Shown here piece by piece: positions 1 to 5,498 of a stretch of 5,834 bases of DNA (position 1 is the first letter of the stretch; each line of letters begins with the position of its first letter). The stretch covers positions 1 through 5,834 of the forward strand of contig JAFSYZ010000168.1 in the NCBI GenBank assembly GCA_017455785.1. The letters run 5' to 3'. The position numbers and the translations under genes are program-made. The notes under the pieces were generated by a model, which was given only the letters and a program-made list of their open reading frames with translations, had not been told where the DNA came from and ran no database searches. The stretch comes from Candidatus Methanomethylophilaceae archaeon. Lineage in GTDB: Archaea > Thermoplasmatota > Thermoplasmata > Methanomassiliicoccales > Methanomethylophilaceae.

Positions 1-116
1 CCGAGGATTCCTGGTTCTCCCATCTGGCGATTGAGGTCGCCGGAGAAAACGGCAGCAACGAGTGGCTGGAGGCGGTGAGCGATGAGGAATACCGGAAAGT
101 CAACACGGCTGAGTGA
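1..116 (+). CDS. C-terminus of a probable cupin-domain protein (partial)
   Basis: The frame beginning at base 3 is open from the window edge to a TGA at 114-116 and gives 37 residues. They include SWFSHLAIEV, a Glu-Asn-Gly stretch and NEWLEAVSDEEYRKV. From memory, this tail (a strand with a His, then NEWLE.VSDEEY) ends many small bacterial and archaeal cupin proteins, often found beside or fused to carboxymuconolactone-decarboxylase-like domains. Such proteins are metal-binding beta-barrels, but the histidine cluster that would prove it lies outside the window. Codon use looks native. The next features are not obviously in an operon with it. I am confident that it is coding and only moderately confident of the family. 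Confidence 0.68.
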   Translation, partial: EDSWFSHLAIEVAGENGSNEWLEAVSDEEYRKVNTAE

Positions 117-172
117 GAAATTGATCGGCACGAATCTTCGACGTCTGTTCCTTCTGATCATGGGCGTATGGG

Positions 173-289
173 ATGATGCGTCATTCGAGCGTGGAGACGA
201 CACTTAGGTGCTACCTCTACGCAGACCTCCGCAAGATGAAGACCGCAATCGATTCGGTCAACGGGGCGTTCTCCGCAATCTCCTGCTAA
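173..289 (+). CDS. Possible small ORF or gene fragment, unknown
   Basis: A short open frame of 38 codons starts at tandem ATGs (173 and 176) and ends at TAA 287-289. Its second half, LYADLRKMKTAIDSVNG, reads like ordinary helical protein with GC-ending codons rather than noise, which is the only reason to list it. There is no clear Shine-Dalgarno before either ATG and a TGA lies just upstream in frame, so it could be the tail of a decayed gene. A UUCG-loop hairpin begins 8 bases after the stop. I do not recognise the family. Confidence 0.22.
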   Translation: MMRHSSVETTLRCYLYADLRKMKTAIDSVNGAFSAISC

Positions 290-296
290 ACTCTTT

Positions 297-308
297 CCCC
301 TTCGGGGG
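297..308 (+). terminator. Short CCCC-TTCG-GGGG hairpin
   Basis: Four C, the loop TTCG and four G form a compact stem with a UUCG tetraloop, an unusually stable RNA hairpin. It sits 8 bases after the stop of the small frame at 173-289 and just before the first structured repeat. There is no T-run directly behind it on either strand (the first T-rich bases on the plus strand are about 17 bases on). It may be a weak terminator, an RNA 3'-end stabiliser or a border of the repeat. The hairpin is visible; its role is inference. Confidence 0.35.
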
Positions 309-315
309 GCAATCT

Positions 316-489
316 GGAAAAACCTTTTATCGCTCTTTTTACGATTTGTATTTCCAAGGGATGCGGCGTTCCGGATTCACGTTCGGAGCATCGGGATCCC
401 CCGTGATAGTCCCCCGGCACATGCACCAGTATTGTCATGTGCCAGATGTTCGAGTTTTCCCTGTTCTCAGGGGTTTCGAGCATAGAGGA
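316..489. repeat. Structured repeat, copy 1 (possible ncRNA)
   Basis: This copy matches 5499-5671 in the same orientation. Blocks that are identical or nearly so are CTTTTATC (324-331), ACGATT (341-346), GGGATGCGGCGTTCCGGA (358-375), GGGATCCCC, CGGCACAT, CCAGATGT and CATAGAGGA (481-489). The 134-base core has the same length in both copies. Hairpins in this copy are TCCGGA/TTCGGA, ATCGGG/CCC..GAT, GGCACATG/CATGTGCC (perfect 8 bp) and CCCTG/CAGGG with loop TTCT. Two readings are possible. On the plus strand, the A-rich stretch plus CTTTTATC would be a BRE/TATA about 25 bases before an RNA starting near 353-356. On the minus strand, the conserved GATAAAAG and following T-run would mark a 3' end. 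No protein family was recognised in any frame. Strand and function are open. Confidence 0.6.
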
Positions 490-798
490 TACAGACGAAA
501 TCGCTCAGCGGGAACTCGAACCGAGCCAGATTTCTGAATAAAAAGTAACAATTATATATCAGTTATTTGCGGATTTTTTATAAACTTGAGATGAAAAGTT
601 GCAATTCTTTTGGAACAATATAGGATGCGCCGGCAGATGGGGAGTTCGAACATTCTTGACCATTAAGATTCGCCAACACATTGGGTAAATCAAAGAATTA
701 TGGCGGACGAAACAGCATGAAGATGTTATCGCAGTTCAGAAACAATCTTTGAGATAAGAGTGCGTGAAATCCGTTCAAAAGAATATCAAGAAAGATAA
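490..798. other. Intergenic stretch without a recognised gene
   Basis: No frame here looks like a conserved protein, and the open frames are short. There is an A+T-rich core at about 537-600 with TATA-like sequences usable on either strand, around 551-560 (ATTATATATC) and 573-584 (TTTTTTATAAAC). On the minus strand the bases just right of repeat copy 1 can be read as PLSDFVCILYA. This resembles LSEVDLLHVLYA at the same place beside copy 2, so a decayed gene end may lie here. The remainder, about 600-798, shows nothing I can name. Confidence 0.5.
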
Positions 799-816
799 GG
801 GGCGGTCGCCCGCCCC
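799..816 (-). terminator. Hairpin terminator after the transporter gene
   Basis: GGGGCGG (799-805) and CCGCCCC (810-816) form a perfect 7-bp GC stem around a 4-base loop. It lies 7 bases past the stop of the minus-strand transporter gene. Read on the minus strand it is followed by a pyrimidine-rich stretch (TTATCTTTCTTG). Placement and shape fit a terminator for the three-gene operon. Archaeal termination depends more on T-rich tracts than on hairpins, so the stem may instead protect the mRNA 3' end. Confidence 0.6.
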
Positions 817-823
817 AAAGGTT

Positions 824-2428
824 TCATTCCGCTTCGATCTCTTCGACGCTCTCCTTCCTTTCGCGAGCGAGCTGCGTCGTCGTCTTCGCTTTGATGAACA
901 ATCCGATCACCGATGCCAACAGTATGATGCATCCTCCAGCGATGAATCCGAAGTGGACCGAATCCACGAACGCCTGGAGCACCTCGTTGGACACGTTGGG
1001 CAGTGTGGTGAGATAACCGATCATTGCCCTGACGAATTCCGTCGCCTTGTCGGTGATGAGACCTGCGGGATCCATCTCGACGAGCTCCCTCACCTTCTCG
1101 GCGTAGTGAGCGTTGATCAGCATCGTGAACACGGCCGTACCGACTGCGGTACCTACGGACCTGAGCAGATTGACGGCGGATGTGTTCATCCCTATCTCAT
1201 GCATCTCTGAACTGTTCTGGACGGCCGCCATGACGGGGGTCATCATGCATCCGAGACCGAGACCGAGGACGGCTTGTGCGACGCAGTAGAGGTCGATGGG
1301 CTTGCCGATGATGGTGTAGTAGGGTTCCGTAGCGATAGGCGCAACGCCGTCCACATTCATCATGTAAAACAGGTACAGGCCGATGAACACCACAATCGGT
1401 CCGATGACGAGCCACGGTCTGTAACCTGTCCTTTCGCATAACGCACCGGAGATCACAGAGGATATCATCATCCCTCCTACGAGGAACAGGGTGTAGTAGC
1501 TCGACCTCAGCGTGTCGAGTTCGAACAGTATGAAGGTACCGAAGTATCCTGCGAACGTCATCGCACCCATCATACCGATACCGAAGATCATCATGTACAT
1601 CGCTCCGGCCATGACGGTGCGGTTCTTCAGCAGTTTGGGCGAGAGTACGGGTTCCTTCGCTTTCCTCTCCGTCAGCACGAACAGCAGACCGGCGATGAGC
1701 ATCACTCCGATCAGAGCGGCGGTCTGGACGCTTGCCCACTCGAATTCGGATCCTCCGCACTCGAACAGGATGATCAGGCTGGTGAGGAACACCGTCAGCA
1801 GTGCGATACCTCTGTAATCGATGACCGGTTTGGACACGATCACCGGCGAGGGGAACTTCCTGATGGTGAATATGAACGCGACGATGGCGATGGGTACGTT
1901 GATGTAGAAGCACCAGCGCCAGTCGATGTTCTCGGTTATGAATCCGCCGATTATGGGGCCGACTCCAGATCCCACTCCGAAGATCATGGCCAGCATTCCC
2001 TGCATCCTTGCCCTTACATGGGGGGCGTAGAGGTCGGCGATGGCAGCGGTGGCGACGGGTATGAGGACTCCTCCTCCGAGACCCTGGACACCACGGCAGA
2101 TGACGAGCATCTCCATGTTCGTGGACATTCCCGCCACGACGGATCCTCCGACGAAGATGAACAGACCGATGAGGAAGAGGGGTTTCCTTCCGTACAGGTC
2201 CGATAGTTTTCCTGCGATAGGAATGGTGATGCATTCGCACAGAAGGTACGCCGTCACCATCCACGTGAAGAGACCGTCCCCGCCGAGCTGATTGGCTATC
2301 TTTGTCCCGCAGGTACCGACGATGGTACCGTCGAAACATGCACAGAGCATAGCAAGACAAAGGCCGATCATTATCGATTTACGGACAGAGGGGTCGATGT
2401 TCTTGTAGGTGATTTGTTCTATTGTCAT
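824..2428 (-). CDS. DHA2-family (EmrB/QacA-like) MFS efflux transporter
   Basis: A 534-residue membrane transporter predicted to use the proton gradient to export drugs or other toxic hydrophobic compounds. The length and hydrophobic profile fit the 14-helix DHA2 group. Visible signatures are the first-helix DGTIVGTCGTKIA (D33), W56 with VTAYLL, motif A GKLSDLYGRKP (73-83), RGVQGLGGG (112-120), motif C GVGSGVGPIIGGF (151-163) and WRWCFYINVPI. The tail is soluble and acidic. I start it at the ATG at 2426-2428. A TTG at 2441-2443 would add five residues, but the ATG is preceded by AGTGATTCC, nearly the same leader (AGTGATCCC) as the ATG of the regulator upstream. It is the last gene of an operon, 59 bases after ohrR, which suggests OhrR control. 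The substrate cannot be told from sequence. Confidence 0.92.
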   Translation of the reverse strand: MTIEQITYKNIDPSVRKSIMIGLCLAMLCACFDGTIVGTCGTKIANQLGGDGLFTWMVTAYLLCECITIPIAGKLSDLYGRKPLFLIGLFIFVGGSVVAGMSTNMEMLVICRGVQGLGGGVLIPVATAAIADLYAPHVRARMQGMLAMIFGVGSGVGPIIGGFITENIDWRWCFYINVPIAIVAFIFTIRKFPSPVIVSKPVIDYRGIALLTVFLTSLIILFECGGSEFEWASVQTAALIGVMLIAGLLFVLTERKAKEPVLSPKLLKNRTVMAGAMYMMIFGIGMMGAMTFAGYFGTFILFELDTLRSSYYTLFLVGGMMISSVISGALCERTGYRPWLVIGPIVVFIGLYLFYMMNVDGVAPIATEPYYTIIGKPIDLYCVAQAVLGLGLGCMMTPVMAAVQNSSEMHEIGMNTSAVNLLRSVGTAVGTAVFTMLINAHYAEKVRELVEMDPAGLITDKATEFVRAMIGYLTTLPNVSNEVLQAFVDSVHFGFIAGGCIILLASVIGLFIKAKTTTQLARERKESVEEIEAE

Positions 2429-2487
2429 GGAATCACTTAACAATCATTGTTCAGATCTTTTCTGGATAGTGTTTTCCACCGGAGAGG

Positions 2488-2940
2488 TCACTGCTGCTGG
2501 GCGGAGAATTCAGCCATCATCCTCCTGAGTATCCTTGCTAATATTAAGGCTTCCTCAGGAGAGATGGGTATGCATGTGGCGACGGAGCCGGGAACGGAAA
2601 GGGCCCTTTCTCTCAGGTCCATCCCCTTTTCGGTGACAGACACCGTCAGGACCCTTTCATCATCCCGGTCGCGGCTGCGTTCCACATATCCTTTCTCTTC
2701 GAGCTTCTTCAGCAGCGGGGTGAGCGTTCCGGAATCGAGACAGATCATGGCGCCGATGTCCTTTAAGGACAGCGACCTGTGCTCCCACAGGGCCATCATC
2801 GTGATGTACTGCGTATACGTGATATCCAGTTCATCAAGGATGGGCTTGTATCTCCTCACGACCTCCTTAGCGCAGGCATAGAGGGGGAAACACAGCTGAT
2901 TCTCAAGCCTGAGGCAGGCGTATCTGTCCTCCGATAGCAT
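2488..2940 (-). CDS. ohrR: OhrR-type organic-peroxide-sensing MarR regulator
   Basis: A 150-residue MarR-family repressor. The N-terminal LENQLCFPLYA matches the sensor-cysteine segment of Bacillus subtilis OhrR. The reactive Cys is C17, and Y21, Y31 and Y42 sit at the same spacing from it as B. subtilis Y19, Y29 and Y40 from C15. The winged helix follows: the recognition-helix region LDSGTLTPLLKKLEEKG (68-84) and the wing ERSRDRDDERVLTVSVTEKG. In known OhrR proteins, oxidation of this Cys by organic hydroperoxides or hypochlorite releases DNA. An extra Cys, C123, lies one residue from the place of the second Cys of two-Cys OhrR proteins. The start ATG (2938-2940) has GAGTGATCC before it and is only 4 bases past the peroxidase stop, so the genes are probably cotranscribed and coupled. 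Family assignment is strong; the exact ligand is inferred. Confidence 0.93.
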   Translation of the reverse strand: MLSEDRYACLRLENQLCFPLYACAKEVVRRYKPILDELDITYTQYITMMALWEHRSLSLKDIGAMICLDSGTLTPLLKKLEEKGYVERSRDRDDERVLTVSVTEKGMDLRERALSVPGSVATCIPISPEEALILARILRRMMAEFSAQQQ

Positions 2941-2944
2941 GGGA

Positions 2945-3484
2945 TCACTCGATTGCCTTCGCCACTGCTTCCCTGACCTTTCCCATTCCCGTGGTGGGTT
3001 CGAAACGGGCGAGGATCTCCCCGTCGCGTCCGATCAGGAATTTTGTGAAGTTCCATTTTACGTTTCCGTTGTTCTTGTAATCCTTGTCCATGGATTTTAC
3101 CACAGGTCCGAGGACAAGTCCTTTTGCACCGAATCCCTCGAACTTGGTGTTCGCGGAGAGGTATTTGAAAAGGGGATCCGCATTGTCGCCGATCACATCG
3201 ATCTTGGAGAACTGAGGGAATGTTATTCCGAATCTTCCTTTGCAGAACGTGTGGATCTCTTCGTCGGTTCCCGGTGCCTGCTCCTTGAACTGGTTGCAGG
3301 GGAAGTCGAGGATCTCGAGACCCTTGTCCTTGAACTCGTCATAGATCTTCTGAAGGTCCTCGTACTGGGGCGTGAAACCGCAGCCAGTCGCCGTGTTGAC
3401 GATCATTATGACTTTGCCTTTGTAGTTCGAGAGAGGAACCATCGTTCCGTCCCTGGCTTTCACTTCGAAATCATAGATATTCAT
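2945..3484 (-). CDS. Glutathione-peroxidase-family thiol peroxidase
   Basis: A 179-residue soluble peroxidase of the Gpx/BtuE family that reduces organic hydroperoxides and H2O2. Catalytic residues are visible: peroxidatic C35 in NTATGCGFTPQY, Q69 in FPCNQFKEQAPG, and W144-N145 in VKWNFTKFLIGRDG. C81 in FCKGRFGITFP lies where thioredoxin-dependent members keep the resolving Cys, so thioredoxin rather than glutathione is the likely reductant. This fits archaea, most of which lack glutathione. C35 is cysteine, not selenocysteine. The start ATG at 3482-3484 has AGGAGAT six bases upstream, a clear ribosome site. It is the first gene of the operon with ohrR and the MFS transporter, and its promoter overlaps an OhrR-like palindrome. 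The length is normal for the short family form. Confidence 0.95.
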   Translation of the reverse strand: MNIYDFEVKARDGTMVPLSNYKGKVIMIVNTATGCGFTPQYEDLQKIYDEFKDKGLEILDFPCNQFKEQAPGTDEEIHTFCKGRFGITFPQFSKIDVIGDNADPLFKYLSANTKFEGFGAKGLVLGPVVKSMDKDYKNNGNVKWNFTKFLIGRDGEILARFEPTTGMGKVREAVAKAIE

Positions 3485-3522
3485 TCTATTATCTCCTGTT
3501 ATTGATCGGTATAATGATTGTG

Positions 3523-3537
3523 TACTATTTAATTGTA
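3523..3537 (-). promoter_or_regulatory. Predicted OhrR operator over the operon promoter
   Basis: The 15-base sequence TACTATTTAATTGTA is a near-perfect palindrome: half-sites TACTATT and AATTGTA around a single T, with one mismatch. It closely resembles the TACAATT/AATTGTA operator that I recall for Bacillus OhrR. On the minus strand it reads TACAATTAAATAGTA. The inner AATTAAATAG can serve as a TATA box, putting the start near 3500-3505 and leaving a leader of about 20 bases that contains the AGGAGAT ribosome site. Repressor bound here would cover the TATA box. The palindrome is seen; binding is inference. Confidence 0.6.
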
Positions 3538-3610
3538 TGCAATCTAATTAATATCGAACAAATCAAAACATCTGTTTGTATGGATTCTAAAACGTTTTTT
3601 GTGCCCAAAT

Positions 3611-3638
3611 CCCCTATCCGACTGCTGTAAGCAGGGGG
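3611..3638. other. GC stem with a seven-G run
   Basis: CTGC (3622-3625) and GCAG (3631-3634) close a 5-base loop. CCCC (3611-3614) can pair with the G run behind it, leaving a 7-base bulge. The run of seven G (3634-3640) is the longest in the window. It lies in the A+T-rich gap between the peroxidase promoter and the insertion sequence. No T-run follows closely, so I do not call it a terminator. No gene was recognised in 3538-3726. Confidence 0.3.
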
Positions 3639-3726
3639 GGTTGTGCTGAACCGATCATATGTATGAAGAAAAGCCATCTCTGCGGATGTAGTGAAACAGA
3701 GGATAATCTCGAATGTAATAAGAAAA

Positions 3727-3757
3727 GGTAGTGTACTCGTAATCATCTGATGTTTTG
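3727..3757 (+). repeat. Left terminal inverted repeat (31 bp)
   Basis: It begins GGTAGTGTACTCGTAATC and ends GATGTTTTG. It is an exact reverse complement of 4857-4887 over 31 bases; pairing stops at the next base. Directly inside it, GATATATTTAAAAC (3757-3770) is a good archaeal TATA region for the transposase. Read outward it contains an ATG at 3744-3746. Confidence 0.93.
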
Positions 3758-3770
3758 ATATATTTAAAAC
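3757..3770 (+). promoter_or_regulatory. Transposase promoter (TATA) at the inner edge of the left repeat
   Basis: GATATATTTAAAAC is a TATA-like box about 25 bases before AGGTGA (3784-3789), which is itself 6 bases before the ATG at 3796. The transcript would begin close to the ribosome site, so the leader would be very short. This is based on spacing and composition only. Confidence 0.5.
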
Positions 3771-3795
3771 TCCATATCCCATTAGGTGAATCGAT

Positions 3796-4871
3796 ATGGG
3801 AGAAAGAGGACCCAAAGGACAGTTTTCGGATGTGTCCTGTGTTAATCCAAAATGCAGGTACTTTGGTGTCGCCGGAGGCGACAACATAGTCGGGAACGGA
3901 ACGTACGAGGCTTGCGGCCAGATCAGTCAGAGATACTACTGTAAGGAATGCGGCCATTATTTCAACAGTCGTTCAGAGACAGCGTATGACGGACTCAGAT
4001 CCCATTCGGACAAGTTCGACCGTGCCATCAGGTGTATGAATGAGGGCATGGGCATCCGTGCTACAGCCAGGACCGTTGGCTGTAGCATCAGTACTGTCCA
4101 AAGGTGGAGGGCAAGGGCATCGGCCCAGGCCGATGCCGTTTCCTCCTCCTTCGAAAAAGGATTGGAACCTCGATGTGTACAGTTCGATGAGATGTCTGGC
4201 ACTCTTAAAAAAAACTAAAATTCCATGGAGAGCAGTTCACCTCAGAGGGCTTATGGATATGGACCTGTATCGATGCTTCCAGCAAGTATCTCATCGGTAT
4301 GCATCCCGATGAACGCGGCAATATCGTAGGATACGGTTTCATCGGAGATATGATCTCAAAATTGAAGGATCCCTACAGTCCGATCCATATGACTGACGGA
4401 TACAGGGTGTACCAGGAGGCCCTCCTCAGGCATTTGGGAAAAAATGTCCGCAAACCCTACGGAGGGCGCGGACGCCCTCCGAAATGGAAATTCAGGTTCC
4501 CCGATTATTTGAATAACGGACAGGTGATCAAGACCAGGAACGGGATGAAGCTGGAGAATGTTGAATACAAGGTGATGTCGGGAACCATTCCGAAGGAATG
4601 GTTCAACACATCAGCCGTAGAACGTATGAATCTGACCATTAGGAATTCGCTGGCCAGGTTGAAGAGGATATCGATGACATTCTCCAAGGATATGCTGGCA
4701 CTTGAACAATCTTGCCATGTATTCAAGGCATATTACAACTTCTGCAGGCCCCATATGACATTGAGCAAAGGTCACGACAGGAAGAGTCCGGCGATGGAGA
4801 TGGGATTGACAGACGAGATCTGGTCCGTGCGCAAATTGATGAGTTTTCCTTATAGACAAAACATCAGATGA
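3796..4871 (+). CDS. IS1-like transposase made by -1 frameshift (InsA/InsB' type)
   Basis: The first frame (3796-4218, 140 residues) has a zinc-finger pattern C15-x4-C20 and C49-x2-C52, a helix-turn-helix around 84-105 (GMGIRATARTVGCSISTVQR, as in IS1 InsA) and D131 in VQFDEM. It stops at TAA directly after A AAA AAC. Slipping one base back continues without a stop from 4215 to TGA 4869-4871, giving a 358-residue fusion. The second part supplies WIWTCIDAS, MTDGYRVY (D201) and VERMNLTIRNSLARLKR (E276), which aligns closely with the IS1 InsB tail RHNLNLRQHLARLGRK. D131, D201 and E276 are the probable DDE triad, so neither frame alone is catalytic. The first frame alone could act as a DNA-binding repressor, as InsA does in IS1. 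An AT-hook-like GGRGRPPK lies at 223-230. AGGTGA precedes the start. Confidence 0.88.
4209..4215 (+). promoter_or_regulatory. -1 frameshift slippery site A AAA AAC
   Basis: Eight A then C (4207-4215) read as AAA AAA AAC in the first frame, followed at once by TAA (4216-4218). A AAA AAC is the slippery heptamer used by IS1. The -1 frame is open from here to 4868, and the first in-frame ATG of the second part (4299) lies downstream of conserved transposase sequence, so separate initiation would not make the full domain. Slippage of RNA polymerase on A8 would give the same product. Confidence 0.78.
4460..4481 (+). other. Perfect 9-bp hairpin inside the transposase gene
   Basis: CGGAGGGCG (4460-4468) and CGCCCTCCG (4473-4481) pair fully around the loop CGGA. 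The bases encode GGRGRPP, an AT-hook-like core, so the palindrome may be only a by-product of the codons for Gly/Arg/Pro. It could also fold in the mRNA about 245 bases after the slippage site, which is far for a stimulatory structure. Confidence 0.5.
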
Positions 4872-4887
4872 TTACGAGTACACTACC
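4857..4887 (-). repeat. Right terminal inverted repeat (31 bp)
   Basis: This is the exact reverse complement of 3727-3757. The transposase stop TGA (4869-4871) lies inside it and overlaps an outward ATG (4868-4870) as ATGA. Translation can thus pass from the transposase into the sequence to the right with first residues MITSTLP. Confidence 0.93.
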
Positions 4888-5446
4888 AGCAGGATGTTTA
4901 CCTCAAACAAGCATAATAACTAAGACTCACGCCATAATCGAATCAAGCCCTGAATCGTCTACCGAAACAAATAACCCGTTCTTTGATTTGTTAAGAGACA
5001 ATTATGATGTCGCGATAATTACTGAAGATTGTTATGGGTCGTTTCTGGCTCATGCAATCACATCTGTATTCCCGGACACTAGAAACATAACACACCATAT
5101 CAACGCGATTTATCCGCATCAAGTTGATTATTCTTCGGACACCATTATTGTCACACAGGAAAAAATAGACTATCTCAGAAATAACGAAGGAAAACACCGT
5201 AAATGGACTGCGGTATTTGGAACAAACGAATACAACACTGCTTCGTTCAAGAAACTTATTGATTCTATTCAATGTAATATTGTTTACAACGTTGTGGTCA
5301 AGGGACCAGATTATTTGCATCCAGAGGTTATTATGTTTGACATAATTTGTTGTACAACAGGGGCTGATGGAATTCAGTATGATTGTACATTAGGATTCAG
5401 AATTCTGATAGGTGGACAGAAAATCGAGTTGGTAACAGCTTATTGA
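4868..5446 (+). pseudogene. Orphan A+T-rich gene, 5'-truncated by the insertion sequence
   Basis: An open frame of 192 codons. The first seven residues (MITSTLP) come from the right inverted repeat. The rest reads as real protein: alternating strands and helices such as DNYDVAIITEDCYGSFLAHAI, SDTIIVTQEKIDYLRNN and KKLIDSIQCNIVYNVVVKGPD suggest an alpha/beta fold. I do not recognise the family. There is no other ATG until late in the frame, so the native start was probably upstream and was removed or separated when the element arrived. The left flank of the element gives no continuous matching frame. Codons favour A/T third positions, unlike the peroxide operon, suggesting a different origin. 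It may still be translated as a hybrid through the ATGA overlap with the transposase stop. An intact gene that uses the repeat's ATG is the alternative. Confidence 0.5.
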
Positions 5447-5498
5447 ATGGTTTGCTTTCAATCAATGAGGCAATTATCCAATCGTATGTAAGCTACTT

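Larger units (their letters stand above)
3727..4887 (+). mobile_element. Complete IS1-like insertion sequence, 1161 bp
   Basis: The element is bounded by perfect 31-bp inverted repeats (3727-3757 and 4857-4887). It carries one transposase gene split over two frames, the arrangement of the IS1 family: an InsA-like zinc-finger/HTH part and an InsB-like DDE part. It is longer than classical bacterial IS1 (about 770 bp) because the catalytic half carries extra sequence. No 8-10 base target duplication is visible: the left flank is TAAGAAAA and the right flank is AGCAGGAT. It may therefore have been involved in rearrangement after insertion, or use an atypical target. It separates the peroxide operon from the orphan frame to the right. 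Intact ends and an unbroken two-frame reading suggest recent or current activity. Confidence 0.88.

Noticed and set aside
316..489. Structured repeats as integron attC sites
   Set aside because: Their length and position near gene ends are suggestive, but the terminal RYYYAAC and GTTRRRY core sites are absent and no integrase is visible.
505..530. tRNA T-arm-like sequence on the minus strand (GGTTCGAGTTCCCGC)
   Set aside because: The flanking bases do not form a five-pair T-stem, and no anticodon arm or acceptor stem could be found around it.
208..537. Plus-strand open frame across repeat copy 1, with a similar peptide (GMRRSG) in the frame across copy 2
   Set aside because: The peptide likeness follows from the nucleotide repeat. 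The copies contain indels that are not multiples of three internally, and the changes follow stem pairing rather than codon positions.
1197..2360. A 387-codon minus-strand open frame
   Set aside because: It overlaps the transporter gene in another frame and is full of Arg/His runs, typical of an out-of-frame reading of a GC-rich gene. The transporter frame has clear family motifs.
3663..3731. Short frame MKKSHLCGCSETEDNLECNKK ending in the left terminal repeat
   Set aside because: It is too short, has no good ribosome site, and does not join in frame with the orphan gene when the element is removed, so it cannot be shown to be that gene's missing start.
3525..3746. Minus-strand frame beginning MITSTLP at the left terminal repeat
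   Set aside because: It exists only because the two terminal repeats are identical. Beyond the repeat it crosses the peroxidase promoter and operator and does not look like conserved protein.
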